From contig BJHW01000001.1 in the NCBI GenBank assembly GCA_005405945.1, positions 4,154,001 to 4,218,000 of the forward strand: a stretch of DNA of 64,000 bases, given 5' to 3'. Numbering within the stretch: position 1 is the stretch's first letter; each line of letters opens with the position of its first letter. The notes below the pieces were generated by a model. That model had not been told where the DNA came from, did not search any database, and worked only from the letters and a program-made list of their open reading frames with translations. Shown in pieces: positions 35,184-44,955 of the stretch. Made by a program: the position numbers and the translations under genes. This stretch comes from Streptomyces violaceusniger (GTDB lineage: Bacteria; Actinomycetota; Actinomycetes; Streptomycetales; Streptomycetaceae).

Positions 35184-35414
35184 GTGAAGTGGATACGGGA
35201 TCACTGCACCGCGAACGAGCTGGAGCTGGTCCGGGTCGAGAACTTCAACGACCGCTACCCCGAGGAACAGCGAGCGGACCTCTCGCTCACGCACTTCACC
35301 ATCGCCCGGTCCGAGTCCCCGGGCCTGGACGGCTGGGCGCTGCCGACCGGCTTGCCACCCACAGCTGCACGGACCGCCCGGCGGACCTCGAAGGGACGTC
35401 GGAAGGCGGCGTGA
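35184..35414 (+). pseudogene. 3' remnant of an unidentified gene abutting the tRNA cluster
   Basis: Rightward frame, open from about 35100: LAGRGQDDAANAAVKWIRDH, CTANELELVRVENFNDRYPE, EQRADLSLTHFTIARSESPG, then a basic tail KGRRKAA. Composition is protein-like and ends before a strong hairpin. There is no ribosome site at the GTG. It meets the Mom-like remnant head-to-head with no promoter space. Not recognised. Confidence 0.35.
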
Positions 35415-35480
35415 AGGCCCCTCTGTCCCCTGAACCGGCCCCGTGTCCCCTGTGTGTCCCCTGGATCTTGGTCTGAACGG

Positions 35481-35522
35481 ATGAACGGGAGTCCCCGCGT
35501 CGGCGCGGCGACTCCCGTTCAT
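35481..35522. terminator. bidirectional hairpin between island and tRNA
   Basis: A perfect 13-bp stem ATGAACGGGAGTC / GACTCCCGTTCAT (35481-35493 with 35510-35522) closes a 16-nt loop. It lies 41 bp downstream of the CCA end of the leftward tRNA and 66 bp after the rightward remnant. Confidence 0.8.
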
Positions 35523-35563
35523 ATGTCTGCGCAGGTCAGGATGGGTCTGCCCGCGTAGTGCCC

Positions 35564-35640
35564 TGGTGGGGCGGGTGGGACTCGAACCCACGGCCGACGG
35601 ATTATGAGTCCGCTGCTCTAACCGGCTGAGCTACCGCCCC
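35564..35640 (-). tRNA. tRNA with CAT anticodon (elongator Met or Ile2)
   Basis: The leftward cloverleaf starts GGGGCGGTAGCTCAGCCGGT; anticodon loop CTCATAA; T-arm GGTTCGAGTCC; acceptor 3' strand CCGCCCC, discriminator A and an encoded CCA (35566-35564). CAT can be elongator Met or, after lysidine modification, Ile(AUA); sequence alone does not settle which here. It marks the right edge of the decayed island, with the 3' end facing the island as expected for an integration site. Confidence 0.95.
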
Positions 35641-35772
35641 GTAACGGCGCGTCGTACACATCTGCGCGCGCCGTCTGCCGCAGCATAGCCGCTCATACGA
35701 TCTGCTGCTTCGGAGGGCCGGGCCCCTGGCTGCGATCATGACGTAGATCACGTCCGGAGGGGGCCGGAAATG

Positions 35773-35797
35773 AAAAAGGACCCCGGTGCGGGGTCCT
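35773..35797 (-). terminator. intrinsic terminator of the tRNA-Asn transcript
   Basis: Leftward AGGACCCC (35797-35790) pairs with GGGGTCCT (35784-35777) around a GCACC loop and is followed by TTTTT (35777-35773). This is the only terminator in the window with a clear U-tract. It is 9 bp past the tRNA-Asn end. Confidence 0.88.
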
Positions 35798-35805
35798 CCT
35801 CCCTG

Positions 35806-35878
35806 CTCCCCCGACTGGACTCGAACCAGTAACCCTCCGGTTAACAGCCGAATGCTCTGCCAATTGAGCTACAGGGGA
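35806..35878 (-). tRNA. tRNA-Asn (GTT), copy 1
   Basis: A 73-nt cloverleaf starting TCCCCTGTAGCTCAATTGGC, anticodon loop CTGTTAA, T-arm GGTTCGAGTCC, discriminator G, no encoded CCA. It differs from copy 2 only in the anticodon stem and one adjacent position, so it is a recent duplication with compensated stem changes. Confidence 0.95.
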
Positions 35879-35883
35879 CCGAG

Positions 35884-35956
35884 CTCCCCCGACTGGACTC
35901 GAACCAGTAACCTGCCGGTTAACAGCCGGCTGCTCTGCCAATTGAGCTACAGGGGA
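35884..35956 (-). tRNA. tRNA-Asn (GTT), copy 2
   Basis: Same body as copy 1 with anticodon stem GCCGG/CCGGC. Separated from copy 1 by only 5 nt, so the two are processed from one leftward transcript. Confidence 0.95.
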
Positions 35957-36213
35957 TTGCTCCGTGTGCCGCGACCATGACCCCGACCGGATCTCCCGGA
36001 CGGCGTGCGCTCGCTGCGACACATACATTAGCGCAAGCAGGGGGGTGCTCCGCCAATCGGTTCGCCGCGTCCGCCCTCGGGCGATCCCCGGGCGATCCTC
36101 GGCCGATCCAGGGATGATCTTCTCGGTGATCGTGGGTGATCTGCGGCACGGGCGGGTAGACGTGCGGCACGACCCGGGGTCCAGATGTGAAGGACAGCGA
36201 GAAGGGCAGGTCG

Positions 36214-36483
36214 ATGCGCTACCGGCTGACATTCATCACCGGGATGGCTGTGGGTTACGTGCTGGGCACGCGGGCCGGCCGCGAGCGGTACGAGCAGCTG
36301 CGCGCGTGCGCGCAGAAGTTCGCACGGAACCCGGCCGTCCGCAATACCGCCGAATCGGCCGCGCAAGGAGGCCGGCATGCCGCCGTGCGGGCGCTGGACA
36401 AGGTCCGGCCGCTGCGCGAGAAGATCGGGCAGCGCGAGCCCCGCGCGGTGGGCGAGGACGACTGGGGCACCAGCAACACCTAG
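36214..36483 (+). CDS. YtxH-like small membrane-associated protein, 89 aa
   Basis: ATG 36214 has GAGAAGGGCAGG. It begins MRYRLTFITGMAVGYVLGTR, a single glycine-rich membrane segment followed by AGRERYEQLRACAQKFARNP, the YtxH pattern of a short TM plus an amphipathic helix, and ends EDDWGTSNT. Function unknown in this family. The FGGY kinase starts 25 bp later, so co-transcription is likely. Confidence 0.75.
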   Translation: MRYRLTFITGMAVGYVLGTRAGRERYEQLRACAQKFARNPAVRNTAESAAQGGRHAAVRALDKVRPLREKIGQREPRAVGEDDWGTSNT

Positions 36484-36508
36484 ACCCGGCGGTGGCATGA
36501 TCTGATCC

Positions 36509-38088
36509 ATGGGGATAGTCGCCGGGTTGGACAGTTCGTCCGAGAGCACACGAATCGTCGTCTGTGACACCGATACGGGTGCCGTGATCAAACAGGGGTA
36601 CGCCCCGCATCCGGTCGGCGGCAGCGGCGATGTGGACCCGCAGGCGTGGCTGATGTCCCTCGGCGAGGCCGCCGAGGGCGGACTGCTCGAGGGGGTCCAG
36701 GCCATCGGTGTCTCGGCGCAGCAGCACGGGCTGCTGGCGCTGGACGCGGGCGGGGTGCTGGTGCGCCCCGCGCTGGTGGGCAACGACAAGCGCGCCCAGT
36801 CCGCGGCCGCCGACCTCACCGAGGCGCTCGGCGGCCGCACCGCGTGGGCCCAGGCGGTCGGCGCCGTGCCGACCGCCTCGCAGCCGGTGGCCAAGCTGCG
36901 CTGGCTGACGCGGAACGAGCCGGACGCGGCGCACCGCGTGGCCGAGCTGATGCAGCCGCACGACTGGCTGGTGTGGCAGCTGCTGGGACGCCCTGCGCGG
37001 CGTACGACCGACCGCGGTACGGCCTCCAGCAGCGGCTATTGGTCGGCGGCGAGCGGGTCCTGGCGCCCCGATCTGGTCCAGCTGGCCCTCGGTCACCAGG
37101 TGCGGCTGCCGGAGGTCATCGGCCCGGCCGACGCCGCCGGGCACACCCCGAGGGGCTGCTGATCTCCGCCGGTACGGGCGAGACCATGGCCGCCGCCTTC
37201 GGGCTCGGGGTCGGGGTCGGCGACGCGGTGATCTCCCTGGGCGCCTCCGGCTCGGTCTTCTCCGTCCACCATGAGGCGCTGGCCGATCCGACCGGCACGA
37301 TCCTGTCGTACGCAGACGCCACCGGTATGCATCTGCCGGTGGTGCATACGCTCAACGCGGTACGGGCCCTACGCGGTACGGCGGAATTGCTCGGCACGGA
37401 TCTCGAGGGGCTCTCCGCGCTCGCGATGAAGTCCACCCCGGGTTCGTACGGGCTGGTGCTGCTGCCGTATCTGGAGGGCGAGCGGACCCCGCACCTGCCG
37501 CACACGGCCGGGACGCTGACCGGGCTGCGGCGCGAGTCGATGAAGCCCGAACATCTGGCACGGGCCGCGTTCGAGGGGATGCTGTGCGGGCTCGCGGACG
37601 CGCTGGACGTGCTGCGCGGGCGCGGCGTCCAGGTGCGGCGCGTCTTCCTGCTCGGGCCCGCGGCCGACCTCCAGGCCGTCCGCGCGATCGCGCCCGCGGT
37701 GCTGGGCGCGCGGGTCGTGGTGCCCCAGCCCGCCGACTACGCCGCGCTGGGCGCGGCCCGCCAGGCCGCGTGGGCGCTGGGCGTCTCGCACGGCGCCCTC
37801 TCGCCGCATGAACCGCCGCGCTGGCCGGCCGCGGCGAGCCAGGTCTTCGAACCGGGCGAGGACCTGCCGGTGGGGCAGTCGGTGCGGCAGCAGTACGTGG
37901 CGGTGCGGGAGCAGATCCACCCCGGGGCGTTCGAGCCGGACGCGTTCGAGCCCGGGGCGTTCGAGCCGGGCACGTTCGAGCCCGGGGCCGGCGATCAGGA
38001 GGCCTCGGGCCATGCGGCGTCCGGTGGGTATGAGGTTGGCGCGTATGAGGGCGGTGGGTACGAGGGCGGTGGGTACGAGGCCCCGTGA
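36509..38088 (+). CDS. xylB: FGGY-family xylulokinase-like kinase (frame broken near 37148)
   Basis: About 526 residues after adding one C near 37148. FGGY N-lobe: MGIVAGLDSSSESTRIVVCD, VGVSAQQHG-type motif AIGVSAQQHGLLALD, PHDWLVWQLLGRPARRTTDR, GTASSSGYWS. C-lobe: GTGETMAAAFGLGVGVGDAV, SLGASGSVFSVHHEALADPT, LLPYLEGERTPHLP and VFLLGPAADLQAVRAIAPAV. Closest to xylulokinases by the DSS and QQHG motifs; the exact pentulose is not proven. An unusual low-complexity C-terminal tail of about 50 residues repeats FEPGAFEPGTFEPG and YEGGGYEGGG. No xylose isomerase or transporter is adjacent. Confidence 0.83.
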
Positions 38089-38119
38089 GGCCCGAGCCGC
38101 CTCGGCGGGGTCGGCGGCG

Positions 38120-39310
38120 TCAGTCCAGATAGCCCCGCAGCTGATCGGCGAAGGCGTGGTCGCGGAGCTTGTTGAGCGTCTTCGACTCGATCTGGCGGAT
38201 CCGCTCCCGCGTCACCCCGAAGATCCGGCCGATCTCCTCCAGCGTGCGCGGGCGGCCGTCGGCCAGTCCGTACCGCAGCTGCACCACCTTGCGTTCGCGC
38301 TCGCCGAGCGTCGACAGCACGGCCTCCAGGTGCTCGCGGAGCAGCAGGAAGGCCGCGGACTCCACGGGTGAGGCCGCGTCGCCGTCCTCGATGAGGTCGC
38401 CGAGGGCGACATCGTCCTCCTCGCCCACCGGCGCGTGGAGCGACACCGGCTCCTGGGCCAGCCGCAGCACCTCGCTCACCCGCTCCGGGAGCAGGTCGAG
38501 ATGGGCGGCGACCTCCTCGGGGGTGGGTTCGTAGCCGCGCTCCTGGAGCATCCGGCGCTGGACCCGGACCACCCGGTTGATCAGCTCGACGACATGCACC
38601 GGGACCCGGATCGTCCGGGCCTGGTCGGCCAGGGCGCGGGACATGGCCTGGCGGATCCACCAGGTGGCGTACGTCGAGAACTTGTAGCCGCGGGCGTAGT
38701 CGAACTTCTCGACCGCGCGGATCAGGCCGAGGTTGCCCTCCTGGACCAGGTCGAGCATGGTCAGGCCGCGGCCGACGTAGCGCTTGGCGACGGAGACGAC
38801 GAGGCGGAGGTTGGCCTCGATCAGCCGGCGCTTGGCCATCCGGCCCAGGACCACCAACCGGTCCAGGTCCAGGGCGAGTTGGGTGTCGAGGTCGGGGGCG
38901 TTGCCGAGCTTCTCCTCGGCGAAGAGGCCCGCCTCGACCCGGCGGGCCAGCTCGACCTCCTCGGCCGCGGAGAGCAGCGGTATCCGCCCGATCTCGCGGA
39001 GGTACTGGCGGAAGAGGTCGGCGGAGGGGCCGCTGGTGTCGGCCCGGGCGGGCGGCTCGATCGGTTCGACGGGCTCCACGGCCTCGACCGAGTCGACAGG
39101 CTCGGTGGGCTCTACGGGCTCGGTGTGCTCGGTGGGCTCGGTGGGCTCTACGGGCTCGGCGGGCTCGGCGGGTTCCGCTTCGGGGGCGGCGGCGTCGGGC
39201 GCGGGGGCCGGGACGGTGCCGGGGGCGAGCTCGGCCATGGGGTCCGGCGCGGCGTCCTGTCCGGTATCCGGTGCGCCTTCCGTGGCGAGGTCCGCCGAGT
39301 CCTCGGGCAT
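38120..39310 (-). CDS. hrdA: principal-like RNA polymerase sigma factor
   Basis: A 396-residue group 1/2 sigma70. Region 1.2-2: DLFRQYLREIGRIPLLSAAE, NLRLVVSVAKRYVGRGLTML, DLVQEGNLGLIRAVEKFDYA, GYKFSTYATWWIRQAMSRAL. Region 3: LINRVVRVQRRMLQERGYEP. Region 4: LGERERKVVQLRYGLADGRP and RTLEEIGRIFGVTRERIRQI. The N-terminal about 90 residues are a low-complexity EP/PV repeat instead of a long region 1.1. The gene order with dnaG, dgt and nasA matches my recollection of hrdA (SCO2465) rather than hrdB, so the symbol rests on synteny. Its role in Streptomyces is thought to be dispensable, with primary functions by hrdB. Confidence 0.85.
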   Translation of the reverse strand: MPEDSADLATEGAPDTGQDAAPDPMAELAPGTVPAPAPDAAAPEAEPAEPAEPVEPTEPTEHTEPVEPTEPVDSVEAVEPVEPIEPPARADTSGPSADLFRQYLREIGRIPLLSAAEEVELARRVEAGLFAEEKLGNAPDLDTQLALDLDRLVVLGRMAKRRLIEANLRLVVSVAKRYVGRGLTMLDLVQEGNLGLIRAVEKFDYARGYKFSTYATWWIRQAMSRALADQARTIRVPVHVVELINRVVRVQRRMLQERGYEPTPEEVAAHLDLLPERVSEVLRLAQEPVSLHAPVGEEDDVALGDLIEDGDAASPVESAAFLLLREHLEAVLSTLGERERKVVQLRYGLADGRPRTLEEIGRIFGVTRERIRQIESKTLNKLRDHAFADQLRGYLD

Positions 39311-39808
39311 GGCCGGCGCTACCGCCGTGGCGCGGGGCGAGTGGGGGACAGGGGGTGCGCCGCGAGGGCCGCGTCGGTGAGGGTCTGGGTCTGCACGGGG
39401 CGACCTCCAGGGTGATCGCTGCTGAGGGGCAGAACGATCGGGTACGGCACGGCGGCCGCGCCGCCGTCCGTCCCGTACATCTTGAGCGACTCTGCGGGGG
39501 ATTCCGGCCCTACCCGGCCAACACCGCCGCGCTCCGAGGACTCAGGCACCGCATCCCAGTGTGGAGTACGACACAGGCCCGCCACGAGGGGCGTGCGGGC
39601 ACTTTTTGCTCAGCGGCCCGTGACCGTACGACTACCCGGCGACTACAGTGAACCGCCGGGCCCGTCCGCCGGGGCACGAACGTGCTGGCCGGAACCCATC
39701 TACGGGCCGCGGCCGCCCTCGCCGCGCCCGGCCGCCCCCGCCTCCCTGAGCCGCCTTGTGTCGCCCTGAGTCGCCCTGAGTCGCCCGCCCTGAGCGCGCC
39801 CGCTCGTC
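39311..39808. other. 498-bp gap upstream of hrdA
   Basis: Separates the end of leftward dnaG from the leftward sigma gene, so the hrdA promoter lies here. I see no gene. Features: a GC inverted repeat around 39452-39478 and four tandem copies of TCGCCCTGAG-like decamers at 39742-39794 close to the dnaG stop. Confidence 0.4.
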
Positions 39809-41829
39809 CTACAGCGCCGCCGCACCCCGGTCCCGGAGGGACTGGCCGTACTGCTGGAGCACCCACAGCTCGTTCTGCACGGCGGCGAGGTGGGCGGGGT
39901 CGGCGTGCTGCCCCAGGCGCTGGAGGGCGCCGCGCACCTCGGCCACGCGGTGGTTCACCGCGGCCAGCCGGACGGCCACCAACTGCACTCCCGCGTACGC
40001 CTCGTCCGGGTCGCGGCGGGTGTGCGGCGGCTCGACGGCGAGCTCGGTGACCATCGCCCGAACCGTGTCGTCGGGCGCCGCCTCCCGGACCCGGGCGAGA
40101 TAGTCGTCGTCCGCGGCGGACGCGCCGCCCGCGTCCTCGATGGCGCGGCGCACCGCCGCGTAGGGCGGGGCGGTGAACTCATCGATGCCGTAGGCGTCGA
40201 AGGCCGGGGAGACCAGATGGGGGTGTTGCAGCGCCAGCTTGAGCAGCTCGCGCTCGACGCGATGGGCGGGGCTGCGCAGATTCAGGGCCGGTCCGCGTGG
40301 GACCGGCGGCGCGCCCGCGGCGCCGGGACCCCCGTGCGGCCCACCGGGCCCACCGGGACCGCCGGGCCCGCCAGGACCGCCCGGGCCCCCGCCGCGCTGG
40401 TCACCACGGCCGCCGTACCGGGCCCCGCCCGGACCGCCGCCGCCCCGCTGATCGCCACGGCCACCGTGCTCCGGGCCGCCCGGGCCGCCGTTCTGCCTGC
40501 TGCGGGCCAGCCCGCGCACCCGGCGGATGATCGATTGCTCCTCCGCCTGGGTGGCGATGCCGACCATCCCGATCAGCCGGATCGCATAGCGGTCCCGCAG
40601 CCCGGGGTTCTTGATCGCCGCGACGACCGGCACCGCCTCGTCGACCGCGGCGATACGGCCCTCCTCGGTGTCCAGGTTGTAGCGGGAGACGATCGATTTC
40701 AACGCGAACGCGAACAGCGGCGTGCGGCTCTCGACCAGGTCCGCCACGGCCTCGTCGCCACGGGCCAGACGGAGTTCGCACGGGTCCATCCCGTCGGGCG
40801 TGATCGCGATGGAGGTCTCGGCGGCGAACCGCTGGTCGTCCTCGAAGGCGCGCAGGGCCGCCTTCTGCCCGGCCGCGTCGCCGTCAAAGGTGAAGACGAC
40901 CTCCGCGCCCGCGTTGTCCATCAGCAGCCGTCGGAGGATCTTGATGTGGTCGCCGCCGAATGAGGTGCCGCAGGTGGCGATGGCGGTGGTGACGCCCGCG
41001 AGATGGCAGGCCATGACGTCCGTATAGCCCTCGACCACCACCGCGCGGCTGGACTTGGCGATGTCCTTCTTGGCGAGGTCGATGCCGTAGAGGACCTGGG
41101 ACTTGCGGTAGAGCGGAGTCTCGGGGTGTTGAGGTACTTCGGGCCGTTGTCGTCGTCGCGGAGCTTCCGGGCGCCGAAGCCGACGACCTCACCGGCGATG
41201 TCCCGGATCGGCCACATCAGCCGGCCCCGGAAGCGGTCGATCGGACCGCGGCGGCCCTCCTGGGCGAGCCCGGAGACGATCAGCTCCTTGTCGGTGAAGC
41301 CGCGGCCGCGCAGATAGCGGACGAGGTGGTCCCAGCCGGCCGGGCTGTAGCCCACGCCGAAGTGCTGCGCCGCGGCCTGGTCGAAGCCGCGCTGGGCGAG
41401 GAAGGTGCGGCCGATCTCCGCCTCGGGGCGCTCCAGCTGCTCCACGTAGAACTGCGCGGCGGCCTTGTGGGCCTCGACCAGCCGGGTGCGCTCGCCCTGC
41501 TGGCGGCCGGGTGTGTAGCCGCCCTCCTCGTAGCGCAGGGTGATCCCGGACTGGGAGGCCAGCCGCTCGATGGTCTCGGCGAAGGAGAGGTGGTCGATCT
41601 TCATGATGAAGTCGACCGTGTCGCCGCCCTCCTGGCAGCCGAAGCAGTAGTAGAGCCCCTTGCTGGGGCTGACCTGGAAGGACGGGGTCTTCTCGTCGTG
41701 GAAGGGGCACAGGCCCTTGAGATTGCCACCCCCCGCGTTCCGCAGCTGGAGGTATTCGGATACGACGGCGTCGATCGGGACCGCTGCCCGCACCGCCTTC
41801 ACGTCGTCATCGTTGATCCTGCCTGCCAC
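39809..41829 (-). CDS. dnaG: DNA primase (frame broken near 41124)
   Basis: About 673 residues after adding one C in ACACCCCGAG near 41124. CHC2 zinc finger: Cys41, His44, Cys62, Cys65 within GLCPFHDEKTPSFQVSPSKG and LYYCFGC. TOPRIM: VVVEGYTDVMACHLAGVTTA (catalytic Glu) and VVFTFDGDAAGQKAALRAFE (DxD). Helicase-interaction region at the C-terminus after a long Gly/Pro/Arg linker (GGPGGPGGPGG, 40290-40500), longer and simpler than in most bacteria. The gene is essential, so the apparent frameshift must be a sequence error. Confidence 0.95.
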
Positions 41830-41962
41830 GCCCGAATTCTACGGCCGGGGTCCGACACGGCCGTCCGCCGCCTGCCGGACCCCGGTATTCCGAACGGCCT
41901 GAGGGCCTGGGGGCCTGAGGCCTGAGGCCTGATGAGGGCCTGAGGGCTATGCGCCTACGGGC

Positions 41963-43258
41963 CTACGGGAGCAGCGAGGTGAGCGGGACGGCCGGGTCGG
42001 CCAGGGCCGCCGGGTCGAGCTGCCGGCCGCCGCGGATGAGCTGTTGGATCGATTCGGTGACGTCCCAGACGTTGACGTTCATGCCCGCGAGCAGGCGGCC
42101 GTCGTTCAGCCAGAAGGCGATGAACTGCCGCTTGCCGACGTCGCCGCGCACCAGCACCTGGTCGTAACTGCCGGGCGGGGCGTAGCCGGAGTACTCCAGG
42201 CCGACGTCGTACTGGTCGGAGAAGAAGTACGGCACCCGGTCGTACGCGACGTCCTGGCCGAGCATGGCGCGGGCCGCCGCCGGGCCGCCGTTCAGGGCGT
42301 TGGCCCAGTGCTCGACGCGCAGCCGGGCGCTCGGCGGGAGCGCGGCCCGTACGGGGGTGCCCTCGAGGAACGCGAGCGGGGCGGAGGCCACGTCGCCCGC
42401 CGCGAAGATGTCCGGGTCGCTGGTGCGCAGCGAGGTGTCGACCGCGATGCCGCCGCCCGCCGCGCGGTCCACCACCTCAAGGCCCGCGGCCTCGGCGAGG
42501 GCGGTACGCGGGGCGGCGCCGATGGCGGCCAGCACGCTGTGGGCGGGGTGCTCCTCGCCGTCGTCGGTGAGGGCGGCCAGCACCATGCCGTCCTGGCCGG
42601 TGATCTCGGTGAGGCGGGCGCCGAAGTGGAAGCGGACGCCGTGCTCGCCGTGGAGGTCGGCGAAGAGGGCGCCCAGCTCGGGGCCGAGGACGGGGTGCAG
42701 CGGGGTGGGCTCGGGCTCGACGATCGTCACCTCGGCGCCGTAGCCGCGGGCGGCGGCCGCGACCTCGAGGCCGATCCAGCCCGCGCCCGCGATGACCAGC
42801 TGGCCGTTGTCCCGGCCGAGGGTGGTGAGGACGCCCTTGAGCCGCTCGGCGTGGGCGAGCCGGCGCAGATGGTGGACCCCGGCCAGGTCGGTGCCGGGGA
42901 TGTCGAGGCGGCGCGGCTCGGCGCCGGTGGCCAGCAGCAGCCGGTCGTAGTGGACCCGGGTGCCGTCGCCCAGGGTCACGGCCTTGGCGGCGCGGTCCAG
43001 GTGGACGGCGGGCAGGCCGAGGTGGAGCTCGATATCGGCCTGGGCGTACCAGGCGGGCTCGTGGACGAAGACGCTGTCGCGCTCCTGGCTGCCGGTGAGG
43101 AAGCCCTTGGAGAGCGGGGGCCGTTCATAGGGGTGGTCGCGCTCGTCACAGATGAGGATCACCCGCCCGGTGAAACCCTCCGATCGAAGGGTTTCCGCGG
43201 CTTTCGCCCCGGCCAGGCCCCCTCCGACGATGACGAATGTCTGGTGTGCGTCGACCAC
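41963..43258 (-). CDS. FAD-dependent ferredoxin-reductase-like oxidoreductase
   Basis: A 431-residue two-dinucleotide-fold flavoprotein. FAD site TFVIVGGGLAGAKAAETLRS; NAD(P)H site QLVIAGAGWIGLEVAAAARG; second FAD motif TSDPDIFAAGDVASAPLAF; C-terminal reductase domain PYFFSDQYDVGLEYSGYA and QFIAFWLNDGRLLAGMNVN. This is the rubredoxin/ferredoxin reductase group that passes electrons to P450s or dioxygenases. There is no ferredoxin neighbour. Downstream of the stop is a short run of GGCCTGA repeats (41897-41950). Confidence 0.88.
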   Translation of the reverse strand: MVDAHQTFVIVGGGLAGAKAAETLRSEGFTGRVILICDERDHPYERPPLSKGFLTGSQERDSVFVHEPAWYAQADIELHLGLPAVHLDRAAKAVTLGDGTRVHYDRLLLATGAEPRRLDIPGTDLAGVHHLRRLAHAERLKGVLTTLGRDNGQLVIAGAGWIGLEVAAAARGYGAEVTIVEPEPTPLHPVLGPELGALFADLHGEHGVRFHFGARLTEITGQDGMVLAALTDDGEEHPAHSVLAAIGAAPRTALAEAAGLEVVDRAAGGGIAVDTSLRTSDPDIFAAGDVASAPLAFLEGTPVRAALPPSARLRVEHWANALNGGPAAARAMLGQDVAYDRVPYFFSDQYDVGLEYSGYAPPGSYDQVLVRGDVGKRQFIAFWLNDGRLLAGMNVNVWDVTESIQQLIRGGRQLDPAALADPAVPLTSLLP

Positions 43259-43525
43259 TTGTTGTCCTCCTCGCTGCCGAGCAGTGCCGAGCAGTTCCTC
43301 TATGAGTGCCTTACCCCGGTCGTGTCAGGTCGTGCGTTCCGAAACCGTCCTGAAAGCTGGGCCGAGAATGCCTTGCCGGGAGATGTACCGAAAGCTGTGT
43401 CACAGGGGAGCCTCCCGCACCACGCGTGCGTCCGGAAGGGCCGGTAGGCCGTCTGTGTGCGCGGGAGCCGTATCCGGCGGCCGTATCCGCCGGGCCTATC
43501 CGGCGGGCGTATCCGGCGGGCGGCG

Positions 43526-44955
43526 TCAACCGGTGAGCCGGGCGTGGAGCCCCCGGGCCGAGGTGTCGGTCAGGGAGGCGATCTGGTCGACGATCGCCCG
43601 CAGCCGGCCCCGGTCGTCCCCGGCCGCGTCGAAGAGCGCCCGGAACTGGGGGTCCAGGCCGTCGGGCGCGCGGGCGATCAGGGCCTCGCCCAGCTCGGCG
43701 ATGACCACGCGCTGATCGGCCCGGACCAGCTCCTGGTCGGCGCGCTGGATCACATACCGGTCGGCGACCGCCTTGAGGACCGCGCACTCCAGGCGGGTGG
43801 CACGGGGCACGACCAGCTCGGCGTGGTACCGGGTGAAGCGGCCCGTGCCGTACGCCGCGCGGGTGGCGCCCTCGGCGGCCAGGCAGAAGCGGCCGATGAG
43901 CTGGCTGGTGGCGTCCTTGAGGCGGGCCTGGGCGACGGACGAGCCGTCGTAGCCGTGCGGCCACCACTCCTGGCCCAGCAGCCGGTCCAGCGCCTCGGCC
44001 AGCTCGTCGGGCTCGGCCCCCGGGGCGTAGCGGTCGGCGGCGACGGCGAAGACCTCGCGGCGCTCGGGCTCGGCGAGCAGGCTCGCGGGGTTCAGATGGC
44101 CCGCGTGCAGCCCGTCCTCGACGTCGTGGACGGAGTAGGCGACATCGTCGGACCAGTCCATGACCTGGGCCTCGAACGTCGTACGGCCCTCGGGGGCGCC
44201 CTGCCTGTACCACTCGAAGATCGGGACGTCGTCCTCGTAGACCCCGAACTTCGGGGAGCGGGGGCTGTGCGGATGGCCGCCGCGCGGCCAGGGGTACTTG
44301 GTGGCGGCGTCCAGCGCGGCGCGGGTGAGGTTGAGCCCGACGCTCAGCGGCTCGCCGGTGATCCGGTCGGGCACGAAACGCTTCGGCTCCAGCCGGGCCA
44401 GCAGCCGCAGCGACTGCGCGTTCCCCTCGAAGCCGCCGCAGGGCTCGGCGATCCCGTTGAGCACCCGCTCGCCGTTGTGCCCGAACGGCGGATGGCCGAG
44501 GTCGTGGGCGAGACAGGCCATCTCCACCAGATCCGGGTCACAGCCGAGGGCGGCCCCCAGCTCACGGCCCACCTGGGCGCACTCCAGGGAGTGGGTCAGC
44601 CGGGTGCGGGGCGTGGCGTCGAAGGCCGGGGCGCGCCCGGCCGGTCCGGGGTCGGCGGCCGGTGCGGCGGGCACCACCTGGGTCTTCCCGGCCAGTCTGC
44701 GCAGCGCGGCGGAGTGCAGCACCCGCGCCCGGTCCCGCTGGAAGGCGGTCCGGCCCGGCCGCTTGTCGGGCTCGGGCGCCCAGCGCTCGAGGTCCGCCGC
44801 GGCATAGCCGGGGACGCGGCGGGTGTCGGCCTCGGGGGCACCGGCCGAGGGGACGCCGGCCTCGGGAGCACCGGCCGAGGGGCGGCACCGGTCGAAGGGA
44901 CACCGGCCGGGGCGGCCGGATCCGGTTCGGGTTCAGGTGGTGCGCTGGGACTCAT
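43526..44955 (-). CDS. dgt: deoxyguanosinetriphosphate triphosphohydrolase-like protein (frame broken near 44878)
   Basis: About 476 residues after adding one C near 44878. HD-domain signature: RTRLTHSLECAQVGRELGAA, ACLAHDLGHPPFGHNGERVL, and later ATKYPWPRGG, MDWSDDVAYSVHDVEDGLHA. It hydrolyses dGTP or other dNTPs to deoxynucleoside and triphosphate. The N-terminus GYAAADLERWAPEPDKRPGR, TAFQRDRARVLHSAALRRLA is typical after the repair. The first about 50 residues are Pro/Ala-rich with AGAPEAG repeats. The start overlaps the sirohydrochlorin chelatase stop (ATGA). Confidence 0.9.

Noticed and set aside
24591..35566. attL/attR direct repeat of the tRNA 3' end
   Set aside because: I found no second copy of TGGGGCGGGTGGGACTCGAA at the left side of the island by eye.
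40239..40530. Collagen-like GPP/GPG repeat gene opposite dnaG
   Set aside because: Antisense reading of the DnaG glycine/proline linker.
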